Source: Halichondria panicea | Lineage: Eukaryota > Porifera > Demospongiae > Suberitida > Halichondriidae | Length of the DNA stretch: 64,000 nucleotides | NCBI RefSeq assembly: GCF_963675165.1 | Contig: NC_087383.1 | Span: 7,166,639 to 7,230,638, forward strand | Reading direction: 5' to 3' | Made by a program: the position numbers and the translations under genes | Notes under the pieces: model-generated | What the model was told of the DNA's origin: nothing | Databases searched by the model: none | Seen by the model: only the letters and a program-made list of their open reading frames with translations | Shown here: piece by piece, positions 48,294-58,599 of the stretch | How the letters are laid out: each line of letters starts with the position of its first letter | How positions within the stretch are numbered: the first letter of the stretch is position 1

Positions 48294-49316
48294 GAGAGCA
48301 TAACAATTTGAGACAAAGTCACAAATTAGTCATTAGATTCGAGGTCAACCTGCACAGTCCCAATTAACCGAATAGCCGCGGTTATGATTTCATACCGCCC
48401 ACCGCGTAACCAAAATCTAGTCAAATCGCTTGTTACTCGAGACTTTTCTTCTGCTTATAATGATATCTAAGAATTGCCGACAAACACTCAATGCCTATAG
48501 ATGCATGTATATAGACTTTACATGTGTAATAGAATTTTGATCATCAGAACGTCCATCCTCTCTAACCACCTCATGGGTTTCCGTACACTCTTGTTATAAT
48601 TATTACTACGATAATACACAAATTGAATACGAGGCCTTATCAAGATCAAGCTAATAATTATTATTGGACAAACTTGATTACTAATAGCTCCCAAGCTTAT
48701 AGGGGGTGTTTCAGCACCCTGAGTCCCTAGCTGGATACGAATGCACATAATCAAGCAATGATAATCAGCTAACGTAACCAACAAGACAATATTTTGGTTT
48801 TATGATAATTAATACAGTATACATGCATCTATTATTATTAATAATAATTATAGTTCATCAGAAAAGACGAAAATTACGTAAAACTACTATGAGGCTGCTC
48901 AGTGCATGGGTAGCTAGCTGAAGATCAGAGTATAATCCTGACTGCACATGTAACATAACATAATATTGCATAATTATTGCTAAATCATTAATTTTGGCTA
49001 TCATTGTATTGAGCCTTTAACCCTTTCCCCGTTTTAATTAAAACAAAAACAATTTTCTAAAAATTCATAATTATAGTAATTATCATGAACCATACATTGA
49101 AATGACTTGTAACAGGTAGCGCAGACCCCAGAGGTATCTTGACACCATCTTCGTTACCTAGCAACTGACCACCCCACTAATTAGCAATTGTTTACAAACA
49201 TTCACAATTATGTACACAAACAATAATTATTTGTATGAAGGCACAGAGTGGCTAAAGACGTGTTCTCAATGTTCTCACGGCGACATATAATCATAGTTCA
49301 ATCAAGATCTGCAGAA

Positions 49317-52300
49317 CAGTTGGATAGCCACCGTACCTACTTGTACGTGTTTTAGTTAAATATGCATTTCGCATTACATCATAATATTGAACAGGAAGAA
49401 ATTTGTTAGAAAGTTCTAGTTTCTTTAGCTCACTTTTTTTGGGAGCGGTGCGATCATTTCAAAGAGAAAGAGAGGTAGTAAAAACATCTAACTCTTCATG
49501 ATTGTAATGGTACAACTCCTAGCTCTTGAAGGTAAGTAGGGGAAAAGATATTCTTTCTTGAGTATTGTATACTGTACTTTGTGGTTTTGTACTAGTGTTT
49601 TTGTAGCTGTGCAAAAACCCAGTTCCCAGTAATTTTAGCAGGTCATGTTTGTCAGGCTTAGACAGCATAGGTTGAGTATTACATTAATACATTTTATAAT
49701 TTGTGATCTAATACGCATAAAAAGTTATACCTTCATAAAAAGTAGGTGTGTAATTGCTCATTTTGTATGTACAGAGTTCCACGATTCGTATTAGTCTAAG
49801 TCCATATCCTCTGTCTCTTCTGCAGATTCGTTATCGGTGTCTCTGTTGTCTCCAAAAACATCTCGCATTATATCGTCTACCTCAGAATCGCCAAATTCAT
49901 CTTCAGATTCTGAAGAGCTCTCTTGGTCGAGGTTAAGTTCGTGACTGGTCTGAGAAGTTTGAGGTACATTTGTGCACCCTTGACATTTGCATCCAGGACC
50001 ACAATCATGCTTGTCTCTTCTGCACTTGCAACGATTTGTTTGGCAGCCTGTTTTGCAACCACATCCCTTTTGAAGCAAGGTGACTCTGTCTCTGATCACC
50101 GAAACATTGCTCTCACTGTCCCAGTCGATGGCCAATGTACTTGTGTCAACCTGTTTCCATCCGTTTCCGTCTAGTACTGGGTAAGTGATATTGTTGGAAG
50201 TTGCTTGACTCCACACACATTGTACCCAACAGGACCGTTTCCAATGTCTGTCAAGTGCGTCATAGGAGGGGATCATTTCTTCTTCATACTTTATACGGAG
50301 CCAGATTTTCTCCCTCATCAGAGAAAGCCATGCACTGTGGTGTACTTGGGCATGCTGTTTGCTATCAAGAAGTGAGTTAAATAGTGACATTGGTGTTGGG
50401 AATGAAGGTAGAAATACTGATTTGTGCTTTCTGAAGTAAGCACATCCAACCAGCCTAATGAAGGAGAGGAATCCATCAGCGTCTGGTTGAGATAGCATTC
50501 CTGGAGTTTGAGCAGTACTATCGCAGATAAATTCTTTGAGAGAGGTTTGGTTAGCAATGAAATAGCTCTCCAAATGTCTGGATCAAGTTTATTAATGAAC
50601 TTGTTAATGTCAATGCTCTCTATATTATGTGGCTGTCCAGAATCTTGTTCAATCAATTCATTAATTGACTTGTGACATTTTTCATTTAGAGTGAGGCATA
50701 CCTCAGACAATTTGTCTTTTGTTTCGTGACGTCTGCAGTGACCTAGAGCAACACTGAGGGCATAGAAAATGTCTCCTCCATGGCGGTACAGAATCGTACC
50801 TATCCTCATCACTGAGCATTTGTAAGCCATATGATGTTCTAGCATATTTGAGAGCTCACTTCTTAGCCAAATTGAGTTTGGAAAGTCAACAGTGATGTTC
50901 ATCTCTGAAGCCATTTTTGATAGTTTAATCTTAAATGTCTCATACACTTCAGGCAATAACAGAGCTGTTTGTTTCAAAATCGCTTTGCCAACATGTATGG
51001 CTGACAGACTAGATACGTATGATAGGACCTCATCCGATGTTCTGACATTAGATAATATGGGTATATCGGATTCAATCTTATCAAGTAGCAATTGAAGGTC
51101 AGAGTCTGTGCTTTTGACTGACCCCTTTAGTCGCTTCAGTAAATAGAGATGGGATTTGTAGCACGTAAAACACACTCGGTCACTAGATGATATGCTCTCA
51201 TTACTACTAGTGACAGTGTTCTCTGAGAGGAACGCCTCTATTATGTCAGGCTCTGAGACAACTCGGCTTTTTGTAAAGTCTGATATGTGTTTACTACACG
51301 TTTTGCATTTGAGGTGGGACGGGTTCAATTTTCGATATAGGACGCCGTAGTGGTATGTACAAAGAGGTATGCCATCAGTACCTCTTGGTGTTTCAATGCG
51401 TTCTATATTCATATCAAACAATGAGCATATTGTTGCTCTATCAGCTAATGTGGTACTTTTGCATTCACATTCATTGCATTCTGAAACATAACACTGTTGC
51501 TCTTTTTCATTCTCATCATTTATTTTTCTCCATCTAGGTACAAAACTACTCTCGCCAATGGAACTCACATCTTGCCGGCAATTTCTGCAAATGCAGCTAT
51601 CTGGATTGATGCCAAGAGCTGGTTCAAATTCTTGAAGCTTCTTGAGAAGTGAGCCATCCTTCCATGACTTTGGATGGAAATACTTCGACATATTACCTCG
51701 TTTGCAGAGGATGCATGGTTGACAAGGCTGCCCTTGGTGAACACTTGAAATAGCGGGTCGCACATCAGCTCCGCTCCCTCTTGTGGCTCTATGCTGACTC
51801 ATTAATGACCTATTTTAATGCATTTGACATGCCATAATTTTGCATAATTTGTTTCAATTCACCTTGTAAATAATAATAATTATTCTCAGCAAAGTTGATT
51901 CAGTGGACCTCAGGATGACCACATGGCCTTGTAAAAATCAGCTGTAAATTTATGAATATATGTGGGAACAGCCAGATTTTTTTTGTTAAATAAATGATGG
52001 GCATTGGTCCACAGATCTTCAAAAAATTTAAGCAAAATAATGCTGGGAACTGGATTTTTGCACAGCATGAACACGTGCACTAATTTTGTGTCTGAAAATG
52101 TATGCTGTGGAAGAATCAGGACACACACAAGAAACAGGCTTAAGCTGTTAATTGGTGGGTATCATTAGAATGTAGAAAGGCTACTAAAGAGCTCTGTGCT
52201 TGTTAGAAATTGTTAGCATAGCTGTAGAGGACGTCAGGACCACTCAAAGTTGAAGTAGAAACTGGAAGTCAAAAACCGCAGAGCTCAGGAAGACCGGAAG

Positions 52301-52345
52301 TTCAACCATGATTTTAATTAAAAAGGCACCTTGGCCATTAGACTG
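49317..52345 (-). mobile_element. 3.03-kb DNA transposon carrying a CXC-domain gene
   Basis: The boundaries come from empty sites: TGCAGAAAGTTATCTGCG at about 10041-10058 and its inverse in copy A (about 35843-35860). Here AGAA flanks both ends (49313-49316, 52346-52349), a 4-bp target duplication. The termini are CAGTTGGATAGCCACCG and, at the other end, the reverse complement of CAGTCTAATGGCCAAGG, matching at about 14 of 21 positions. The only coding region is the CXC gene on the minus strand; no DDE transposase or tyrosine recombinase was recognised, so the superfamily is open. Confidence 0.8.
49791..51802 (-). CDS. Cysteine-rich protein with C-terminal CXC (tesmin/TSO1-like) domain, frame-broken
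   Basis: Starts at a true ATG at 51802. Frame 1 (to 50318) has Cys pairs typical of zinc binding (CQPCILC, CICRNC, CNECEC, CKTCSKH, CFTCYKSH) followed by a helical region with LYRHGGDIFYALSVALG. Frame 2 (from 50573) carries DRHWKRSCWVQCVW, then the CXC motif at 49974-50063 (CGCKTGCQTNRCKC, CGPGCKCQGC) and an acidic tail. The frames overlap by 256 nt, so a frameshift, an internal deletion or a small intron lies near 50470-50570. CXC domains bind DNA in tesmin/TSO1 proteins. Being the only gene inside the mobile element, it is probably a transposition protein or its internally deleted derivative. Confidence 0.7.
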
Positions 52346-53081
52346 AGAAAGTTATCTGCGAGGTCGTATCAGCAGACGTCCTTTTCCCGGGAAATGTTTT
52401 CTTCACCTCAGGTTTACAAGTTCAATGGTGGCTCATGATGTCCACTGCTGTACTAACTAGCCTAAATACAGTTATACTGAAGCTATCAAGACTACAGATG
52501 CTACTCTAGACTTACCAGATCCAAGAAGTTGGTCCATCACAAGAGCTTCTTCCTCAGGCCTTTCAGGCTCTATATTTTCTAGCTTGAGGTAGCTCGTTAT
52601 CTAGCTATGATCCCAGTCACTGCCCTCTCACTCTACAAGGCCATAAGCATTGATATATTGTCACTGTCTATAGCTTTCCTAGAACCTCACTGAGGTTTTA
52701 CTACAAGGATCTATCAAACGGTCCCTTTTCTTTCCACATTATAGTTGTGACACATGCAGGAGTGCCACATGCATGGGATATAATTATTGGCTCAGTAGTG
52801 ACTTAGGCCCAAGGGCCACAGGCCTCGAGGGCAAAGGCACTACTGTGCCAATATATCCAATGTGTGCACGAGTGAGCTGTGTAACAACTGATTTGTTGCA
52901 TTCCTTGTTGCATTCCTTTCGGTGTACACATCACTTCTTTTAGAGGACAACTAGTTTCAACTACTTGTGGTGGCTGTGGAATGCTCCAGACGCATGAAAA
53001 CATTTTCTGCCTACCGCTGAATCTGTTTAACAGTGTTATATAAAAGGGACCGTTTCAGGTTACTAGGTGGAGGGTGCATGA

Positions 53082-53519
53082 CAGGGGCGGATCCAGGAAA
53101 AACAAAAGGGGGGGCTAGCTAGAAAGGGGCGAAGCCCCTTACGAGGGCGGCAGAGCCGCCCAGGGCAGCCTCGCCGGAGGGGAATTTTTTTGCAAGATTT
53201 GACCTTTGAACTTTCATATTAATGAGTAGAATACGTTGACCTCTGCACTTACTTTTAATACTATGGTGATACTGTACTGTACTGATCAGATGTACGTACG
53301 TACCAACAGCTAGCTAGCTAGCTAGGTACGTCCAGCTAGCTACCCTAGATCCTTTATACTCCTAGTAGCTGTTGTCTAGCATCTCTCAAGTGATTTCAAG
53401 TGAGTCTACAGATGCATAATTGGTGGCAAAATTGTTGTAGAGTCAGACTACAACACATGGTAGTTTTTTCAAAAGGGGGGGGCTTCAGCCCCTCAAAATC
53501 ACCCCTGGATCCGCCCCTG
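53082..53519. mobile_element. MITE with CAGGGGCGGATCCAGG ends and 5-bp TSD
   Basis: Perfect 16-nt terminal repeat. The target duplication is CATGA (53077-53081, 53520-53524). The empty site GGTGCATGAGCTTT is present inverted in copy A at about 35143-35156. 438 bp, non-coding, a shorter relative of 7199-7941. Confidence 0.9.
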
Positions 53520-53573
53520 CATGAGCTTTAGGTAACTTCAGCCATACTATGGCTTGACCTGTGCTATATCCGA

Positions 53574-53915
53574 ATAGCCGCGGTTGACGCTTTGAAGCGT
53601 CAACCGCACATTACTCTACTCTTAATTAATTTGTGGTGAGCTACAACCTTCCAGAGCTCCACAGCTTTGCAAGGCTTCTCTCGAAGGTCAACAGAAGCCG
53701 TACTGAGTCCGATCACCATAGGTTAGCAATCAAAAATTTGCTGAAATTTTCATGTGAAATTTGTATAATAGTTAGACACTGTTTAGGAAGTTTCTACATG
53801 ATTTAGAAGCCCAAAGGGCTGGTTGTAGTATCCCCAACGCAGTGAGGGTTCTACTAGCCCTGAGGACTTCTAAATCATGTGGAAACTTCCTAAACAGTGT
53901 CTAAGCATTTTAGAT
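53574..53915. repeat. Two strong hairpins
   Basis: GCGGTTGACGCTT-TG-AAGCGTCAACCGC at about 53580-53610 is a near-perfect 13-bp stem. At about 53771-53906, arms with GACACTGTTTAGGAAGTTTC and CATGATTTAGAAG pair with their inverse around a GC-rich loop. These look like foldback ends. Confidence 0.6.
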
Positions 53916-53964
53916 CATAGCAACCATGAGTATTTAGCCAATCAGATTTGAATGTTCTTATCTA

Positions 53965-54330
53965 ATCTTTGCTACATGATTTTCTAAGTGAAGTACATGA
54001 TTTTCTATTGAAGTACATGATTTTCTAAATTGGATAGAACATTTCCTCTAACCAATCAGATTGCAGTATTTATGACAAACATGATCTAAGTATAGGATAG
54101 ACTACATCTAAGAGTAGAATATGTAATGATGTAATGTAGTCTAATTAGTATTTATGACAAACATGATCTAAGTATAGGATAGACTACATCTAAGAGTAGA
54201 ATATACTGTTTTTAGCCAATCAGATCAATTACAGATGATGTAATGTAGTCTAATTAGTATTTATGACAAACATGATCTAAGTATAGGATAGACTACATCT
54301 AAGAGTAGAATATGCGTCTATGTAACCTCC
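53965..54330. repeat. Tandem repeats of ~22 nt and ~75-110 nt
   Basis: GAAGTACATGATTTTCTA occurs three times at 53985-54030. GATCTAAGTATAGGATAGAC followed by TACATCTAAGAGTAGAAT occurs at about 54082, 54165 and 54278, and its second part again near 55772. The units include TAGCCAATCAGATCAATTAC. No coding role. Confidence 0.65.
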
Positions 54331-55420
54331 GCGGTTGCGGTTAGCCCGAGGCGCAAAGCCGAGGGAATCTAACCGTAACCAAGGTGGTTACTAAGACGCA
54401 TATTCTACGAGTGGGTGTGGTCTATCTAACTTGGACTTCATTGCGCATGCGCGAGGCGTGGTTATAAAAAGCCAGGTTTGGTGCGTAGCAACAGAAATTG
54501 AATTTGTGCGAGCTGGACGAGCTGGACAGCTGTGAGAGACACCAGTTGACAGAAAAAGATAAGAAGACGGCTTCAAAACAATGAAAAAACTTAGTAAAGC
54601 TTGTGAAACGCTTCTTGAAGATACTGGAAAGAACAGACAAGTAAAAAGAACCTAAAACTATGCTAGAACTGACTGCAACACTACAAGAAGAAGAATGAAG
54701 CTCTGTGGTGGAGTGGAGGGGGTATAGAGCAGACTGGACCGGCATGGAACCTTAAAAAACTCAATAGAAAGTGTCAAGCGACTGCTAAAGTGTTTTTGAT
54801 GCTTCCTGGCCCCCCTTGCCCATGCCCAACTGGAAAAAGCAATACAAAGCAACAGTGGACATGGAAAGAATGGATATTGACTGAACAAACTATTGCATTC
54901 TGTGTTTTTATAATGTTTTTGTCATCTTCTTGTCACTTTCACTAATTATACCACACTTACGTCACCACAAATTGATCTCATTGGTCAACAGCTGTAGGAT
55001 ATATAGAATATTAGCATACAGCCCCAGGCATGCACAGTTTTTCAAGTTGTTTTTAAGTTTTTTCATTTGTTCAAGAAAGTAAGCAAAGAGAAAAGAGCCA
55101 TGCTTGACGGTACTAAGACTCAAAGCGACGGCAGAAACACGGAAGGTGCTGTCCAACAAGATGGCTAAGCTTCCATGGGCGCGGTTTAGATAGATTTTAT
55201 CCAAGAAGAGCTTGCAACTCCAGTAAGGGACATCGAATGGTCAACGCTTGGACCAAGGAAGCTCTTGAGCATCTGTAGGAGTCAACATGTTGCTCAACTA
55301 GCTCTTTGACGGCTGCAAAATCCGGCATAGTCCTGTTCTTTTTTGCAGTCTGGCATCGTGATTGAATTGTTGCTAGGGGGAGGTCCTTTTATAGTGCTGC
55401 CGGTCACGTGGTATAAGTCA
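54331..55420. other. Region without recognised gene between hairpin clusters
   Basis: An ATTCTAC-flanked hairpin (CCTCCGCGGTTGCGGTTAG against CTAACCGTAACCAAGGTGG) lies at 54327-54390. A TGCGCATGCGCG motif is at 54442. Minus-strand ORFs at 54391-54888 lack recognisable domains. Confidence 0.4.
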
Positions 55421-55421
55421 G

Positions 55422-55563
55422 ATATGCCACACCTACTCGGAGGATATGCACCCTATATATCCTCCGCTACCGTGGTTACATACCCCTCGGCTCCGCCTCG
55501 GAGTAACCACGGTAGCGGAGGATATATGGGTGCATATCCTCCTCTTAGGTGTGGTATATCCTA
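55422..55563. repeat. Long hairpin, about 60-nt arms
   Basis: Arms with CACACCTACTCGGAGGATATG, ATATATCCTCCGCTACCGTGG and GTTAC pair with the inverse sequence in the second half, around the short GGCTCCGCC loop. Nearly perfect, so probably young or structurally maintained. Confidence 0.7.
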
Positions 55564-55610
55564 TACAAATTTCATTTCAACTTTTGAGAACTTCCTGCAA
55601 ATTATTTGTC

Positions 55611-55730
55611 ACTTCCTGTAGAATATGCGTCCATTTCCTGTAGAATATGTGTCCACTTCCTGTAGAATATGCGCCCATTTCCTGTAGAATAAGTACCTTC
55701 TTGTAGATTATGCTTCCATGTAATCTACTG
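55611..55730. repeat. 22-nt tandem repeat, about five units
   Basis: Unit TTCCTGTAGAATATGCGTCC(A) with base changes between units. It follows the hairpin directly. Confidence 0.7.
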
Positions 55731-55937
55731 TTTTTAGCCAATCAGATCAATTACAGATGATGTAATGTAGTCTAAGTATAGGATAGACTACATCTAAGAG
55801 TAGAATATACTGTTTTTAGCCAATCAGATCAATTACAATTACAGTATTTATGACAAACATTATCTAAATTTCAATATCAATCTCAAAAGTGAACATACAT
55901 TATAATAAATACAATTACAATTAATTCTATGGTACAA

Positions 55938-56230
55938 CAATGACTAAGAGGCCTCTGTACACAGGGGATGAGGTACTCCTAGGTATCCTGGATAGTAGTC
56001 ACAGTGAGTAGACCTTCTCAGACCCATAAGATGGTGGTGGTTCCATGGCAGATAGCAGTGACGATAGTTTCACAGACCTGCATGAGGAAGAAGAGTATTA
56101 CCAACCAAGCAGATCACCTCTAGAATCAATTGTTCTTACACACAGTAGAACATAACCTCCTCAGAGACAAACACCAGCCAACAAGCCAGCCATAAAGAAA
56201 TTGAATTTTAAATGTACCTTTGTTTGGGGT
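55938..56230 (+). pseudogene. Decayed piggyBac-like transposase N-terminus
   Basis: ATG at 55938 reads MTKRPLYTGDEVLLGILDSS, then a stop. Other frames continue with DGGGSMADSSDDSFTDLHEEEE and RQTPANKPAIKKLNF, each cut by stops. The short basic start followed by an Asp/Ser/Glu-rich stretch is usual for piggyBac transposases. No catalytic domain remains. Assignment rests on composition and motif order only. Confidence 0.35.
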
Positions 56231-56894
56231 GGTGCCTAAAAGATCAAAAGATTATCATGCAATCAATACACACACTAAATTGAATAATAACATTCAGCCA
56301 CATAATTATAATTGAATTGCTATAATAGACAGCAGACTAAAAATTAGGAATGTACATGTAACACAGCACTAACTCACAAGCCAACAAACCTATTGAGAAT
56401 GGCCATACACAAAGTACAGTACATCTCATACAAGGGTGCCAAATAATTATGAATCATGCAACCTTAGACATAATTATGTATAGGCTCCCACAAGCAAACT
56501 TACATGCAATGGCACTCATAGGCACATATAAAGTAATTGTGATCCTACAACAAACTGGGAGTTCATAAAAAGATTTAACTTTGGGCACAGAATTACAATG
56601 CATATCACAGGCAAACACACAAGCCAACTAATGACTAAATTGTGACCTAATCCTAGCTGGGGAGCATAACACAACCAACAAGCCTATTATGTTGGGAATA
56701 AAATGTCCTTACACAAGTAGGCAGTACACTCACTCATAAACAGTACACTCATAAGCCCAACAAGCCTTTTCTTTCTTTCCCCTGAAAAGGTCAGACATTA
56801 TTATGCAATCAACCTCTGTATATGTACACCTAATTGAGTAGTGAGCCTAATTGAATTGTAACCTTGGAAGCACAATTGGAAGCAAGCAGGAACT
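56231..56894. other. Intergenic DNA with a weak ~340-nt direct repeat
   Basis: CACATAAAG, ACAAGCCAACAA and GCCTATT-type phrases recur, suggesting an old tandem duplication. No gene recognised. Confidence 0.35.
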
Positions 56895-56969
56895 TCACAC
56901 AAGCCTAGGCATAACTTTTGGCAGAGCACTGATAATATTTAGCATGGTATAAAGTACCATTTTACACAT

Positions 56970-57041
56970 GGTGAGGCCTGCTTCTTGCAATTTACAGAGT
57001 ACCTCTGACAATCTCCTGTCGTGCTCTTCCTGTGTCGGGCC
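56970..57041 (-). pseudogene. Short reverse-transcriptase fragment of a Ty3/gypsy-type retrotransposon
   Basis: The minus strand reads GPTQEEHDRRLSEVLCKLQEAGLT. This matches the stretch just after the YxDD box of gypsy-type reverse transcriptases (FG-T-EEH...L--VL--L-EAGLTLN). A long CA/GT tract begins right beside it and the catalytic box is not visible. A relic of about 24 codons. Confidence 0.5.
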
Positions 57042-57047
57042 ACAGGG

Positions 57048-57236
57048 GGCACACACACACACACACACAGAGATACACACAAGCACGCGCGTGTGCACAG
57101 ATACACATACACACACATACACCCGCGCGGGCACACATAACAGACACAGATACACACACACCCGCGCGGGCACGCATACAGACACACACACACGCACGCA
57201 CATAAATATGCACACACACACACACACGCACACCAC
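57048..57236. repeat. CA/GT dinucleotide-rich tract
   Basis: Imperfect (CA)n with GCGC and ATACA interruptions. The long cysteine/valine or threonine/histidine ORFs across it are artefacts of the repeat. Confidence 0.95.
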
Positions 57237-57469
57237 TTACTGTAAGCAGTTCCACTCCTGGCCTGACTATGGACTCCCACCATCTCAACCAATCTGTTGG
57301 CCCAAACTTTCCGATCTCCGATTCAAGACAAAATTCCAGCATTCATCACAGCTGATAACAGAATACATTGTGGATGAGACCAACAGATAGCTATAGACAA
57401 ATCAATGATGACCCCTTTACATTGCAACACTGCTGAGCGTACATATAGGCTTCTGTATTTTAAACTCGG

Positions 57470-58470
57470 CTTCAACACACTGCTGGAGCCAGTACACTTT
57501 ACAAGCTACGTAGGTAAGCGTATTATCAGCTAAGAACACCATGTACAAGCTAAAAACAGCATCGCTATAATCATACGCACACAAAGCTTACCTCTGAAGT
57601 AAAATCTCGCTCTGTCCTTGGCTGGTTGACTGTTCAGATTGGAGGTCCTGACAGAGTAACTAGCTACAAGGTAGCTTGAAGAGAACTGTTACTCTTACTA
57701 AGGGGTGCACCTTTCTTTGCCACACTGAAAAGAATAATAATTGAATATCAAACACTGTACACTACACTCTAAAAACAGGCTCTAAACTAACTCAGCTTCT
57801 ATACAAGTACACTTAACACACTCATAAGCTATCTAGGCAAGTGCAGAAGCATATTAAATCAGCTCAGAGGCTTATGAAAGCTTATACTAGCTACATAATG
57901 CTTGCTATAATACGCACACAAAGCTTACCTCTGAAGAGATCCCTCGCTCTGGCCTTGGCTGCTTGACTTTTCCGTTAGAAACCAGGAGATCCTGACACAG
58001 TAACTACTGTAGACTACTTTGCTAAGAAGTTGAATAAAGAAAACTGTCACTGTTTCCAAGTTATGCATCTTTCTTTGCTAGAGGCAAATGCTGAAAAAGA
58101 GAAAATAATTTGAATATCAAACCTTGTAGACTACACTAAAAAAACAGGCTCTAAAGTAACTAAACTATTCTTTCAGTATATTTCATACACTCAGAGGCTA
58201 TCTAGGTAGGTGGACAAGCATATTAAATCAGCTCAAAAGGCTTCTAAAGGCTAGACTAGGAAAATGATGATCGCTATACACACACAGAGCTTACTTGTGA
58301 AATGATCCTTCGCTGGGGCCTTGGCTGGTTACCTGCTCCGTTCAAAACTCAGAGATCCTGGCAGAATAACTATTCTAGACTAGTTTGCAACAAAGTTGCC
58401 TGCAGAAAACTGCTACTGCTTCTTAGCTACGCATCTTTCTTTGCTAGGAGCTGATAATGAAAGTAATTTA
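57470..58470 (-). repeat. Three tandem ~340-360-nt units that look like repeated exons
   Basis: Each unit contains AGCTTACCT(or ACTT)GTGAA/CTGAAG, CTTGGCTGG/CTTGACT and GCA(T/C)CTTTCTTTGC. On the minus strand each has a TTCAG-like acceptor before the GCAAAGAAAG block and a GTAAGC donor after CTTCAG (near 57593 and 57932; near 58292 the donor is changed to CAAGTAAGC). Stops occur in all frames, so if transcribed they are non-coding or 5' UTR exons. Confidence 0.5.
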
Positions 58471-58599
58471 AAATTAATTAGATTTTGGTTCCGCGGTGGG
58501 CGGTACTACGTATGAAATCATAGCCGCGGCTATTCGGATATAGCAGATATTGGCACAGTATTTCCTTTGATCTGCCCACTCAAAATGCAACAAATTACT

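Larger units (their letters stand above)
39826..53573. repeat. Segmental duplication, copy B
   Basis: Partner of the copy A segment. After subtracting the later insertions (1.22-kb TTAA element, 3.03-kb CXC transposon, 438-bp MITE) the copies have similar lengths. The duplication is recent: the large exons and introns differ at only a few percent of sites. Confidence 0.85.
49021..53573. mobile_element. TTAA-element sequence (R2), copy vii, hosting two later insertions
   Basis: TTAA at 49017-49020 followed by CCCTTTCCCCGTTTTAATT. The interior is split by the CXC transposon (49317-52345) and the MITE 53082-53519. The far end lacks CCCTTTCCC; similarity to copy A ends at the GACCTGTGC breakpoint. 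Confidence 0.65.

Noticed and set aside
55611-55730. CRISPR-like array
   Set aside because: The 22-nt units abut directly with no spacers; this is a simple tandem repeat.
56895-57390. Several overlapping ORFs of 113-140 residues
   Set aside because: Most of their length is the CA/GT tract; only the short reverse-transcriptase-like end (56970-57041) has meaning.
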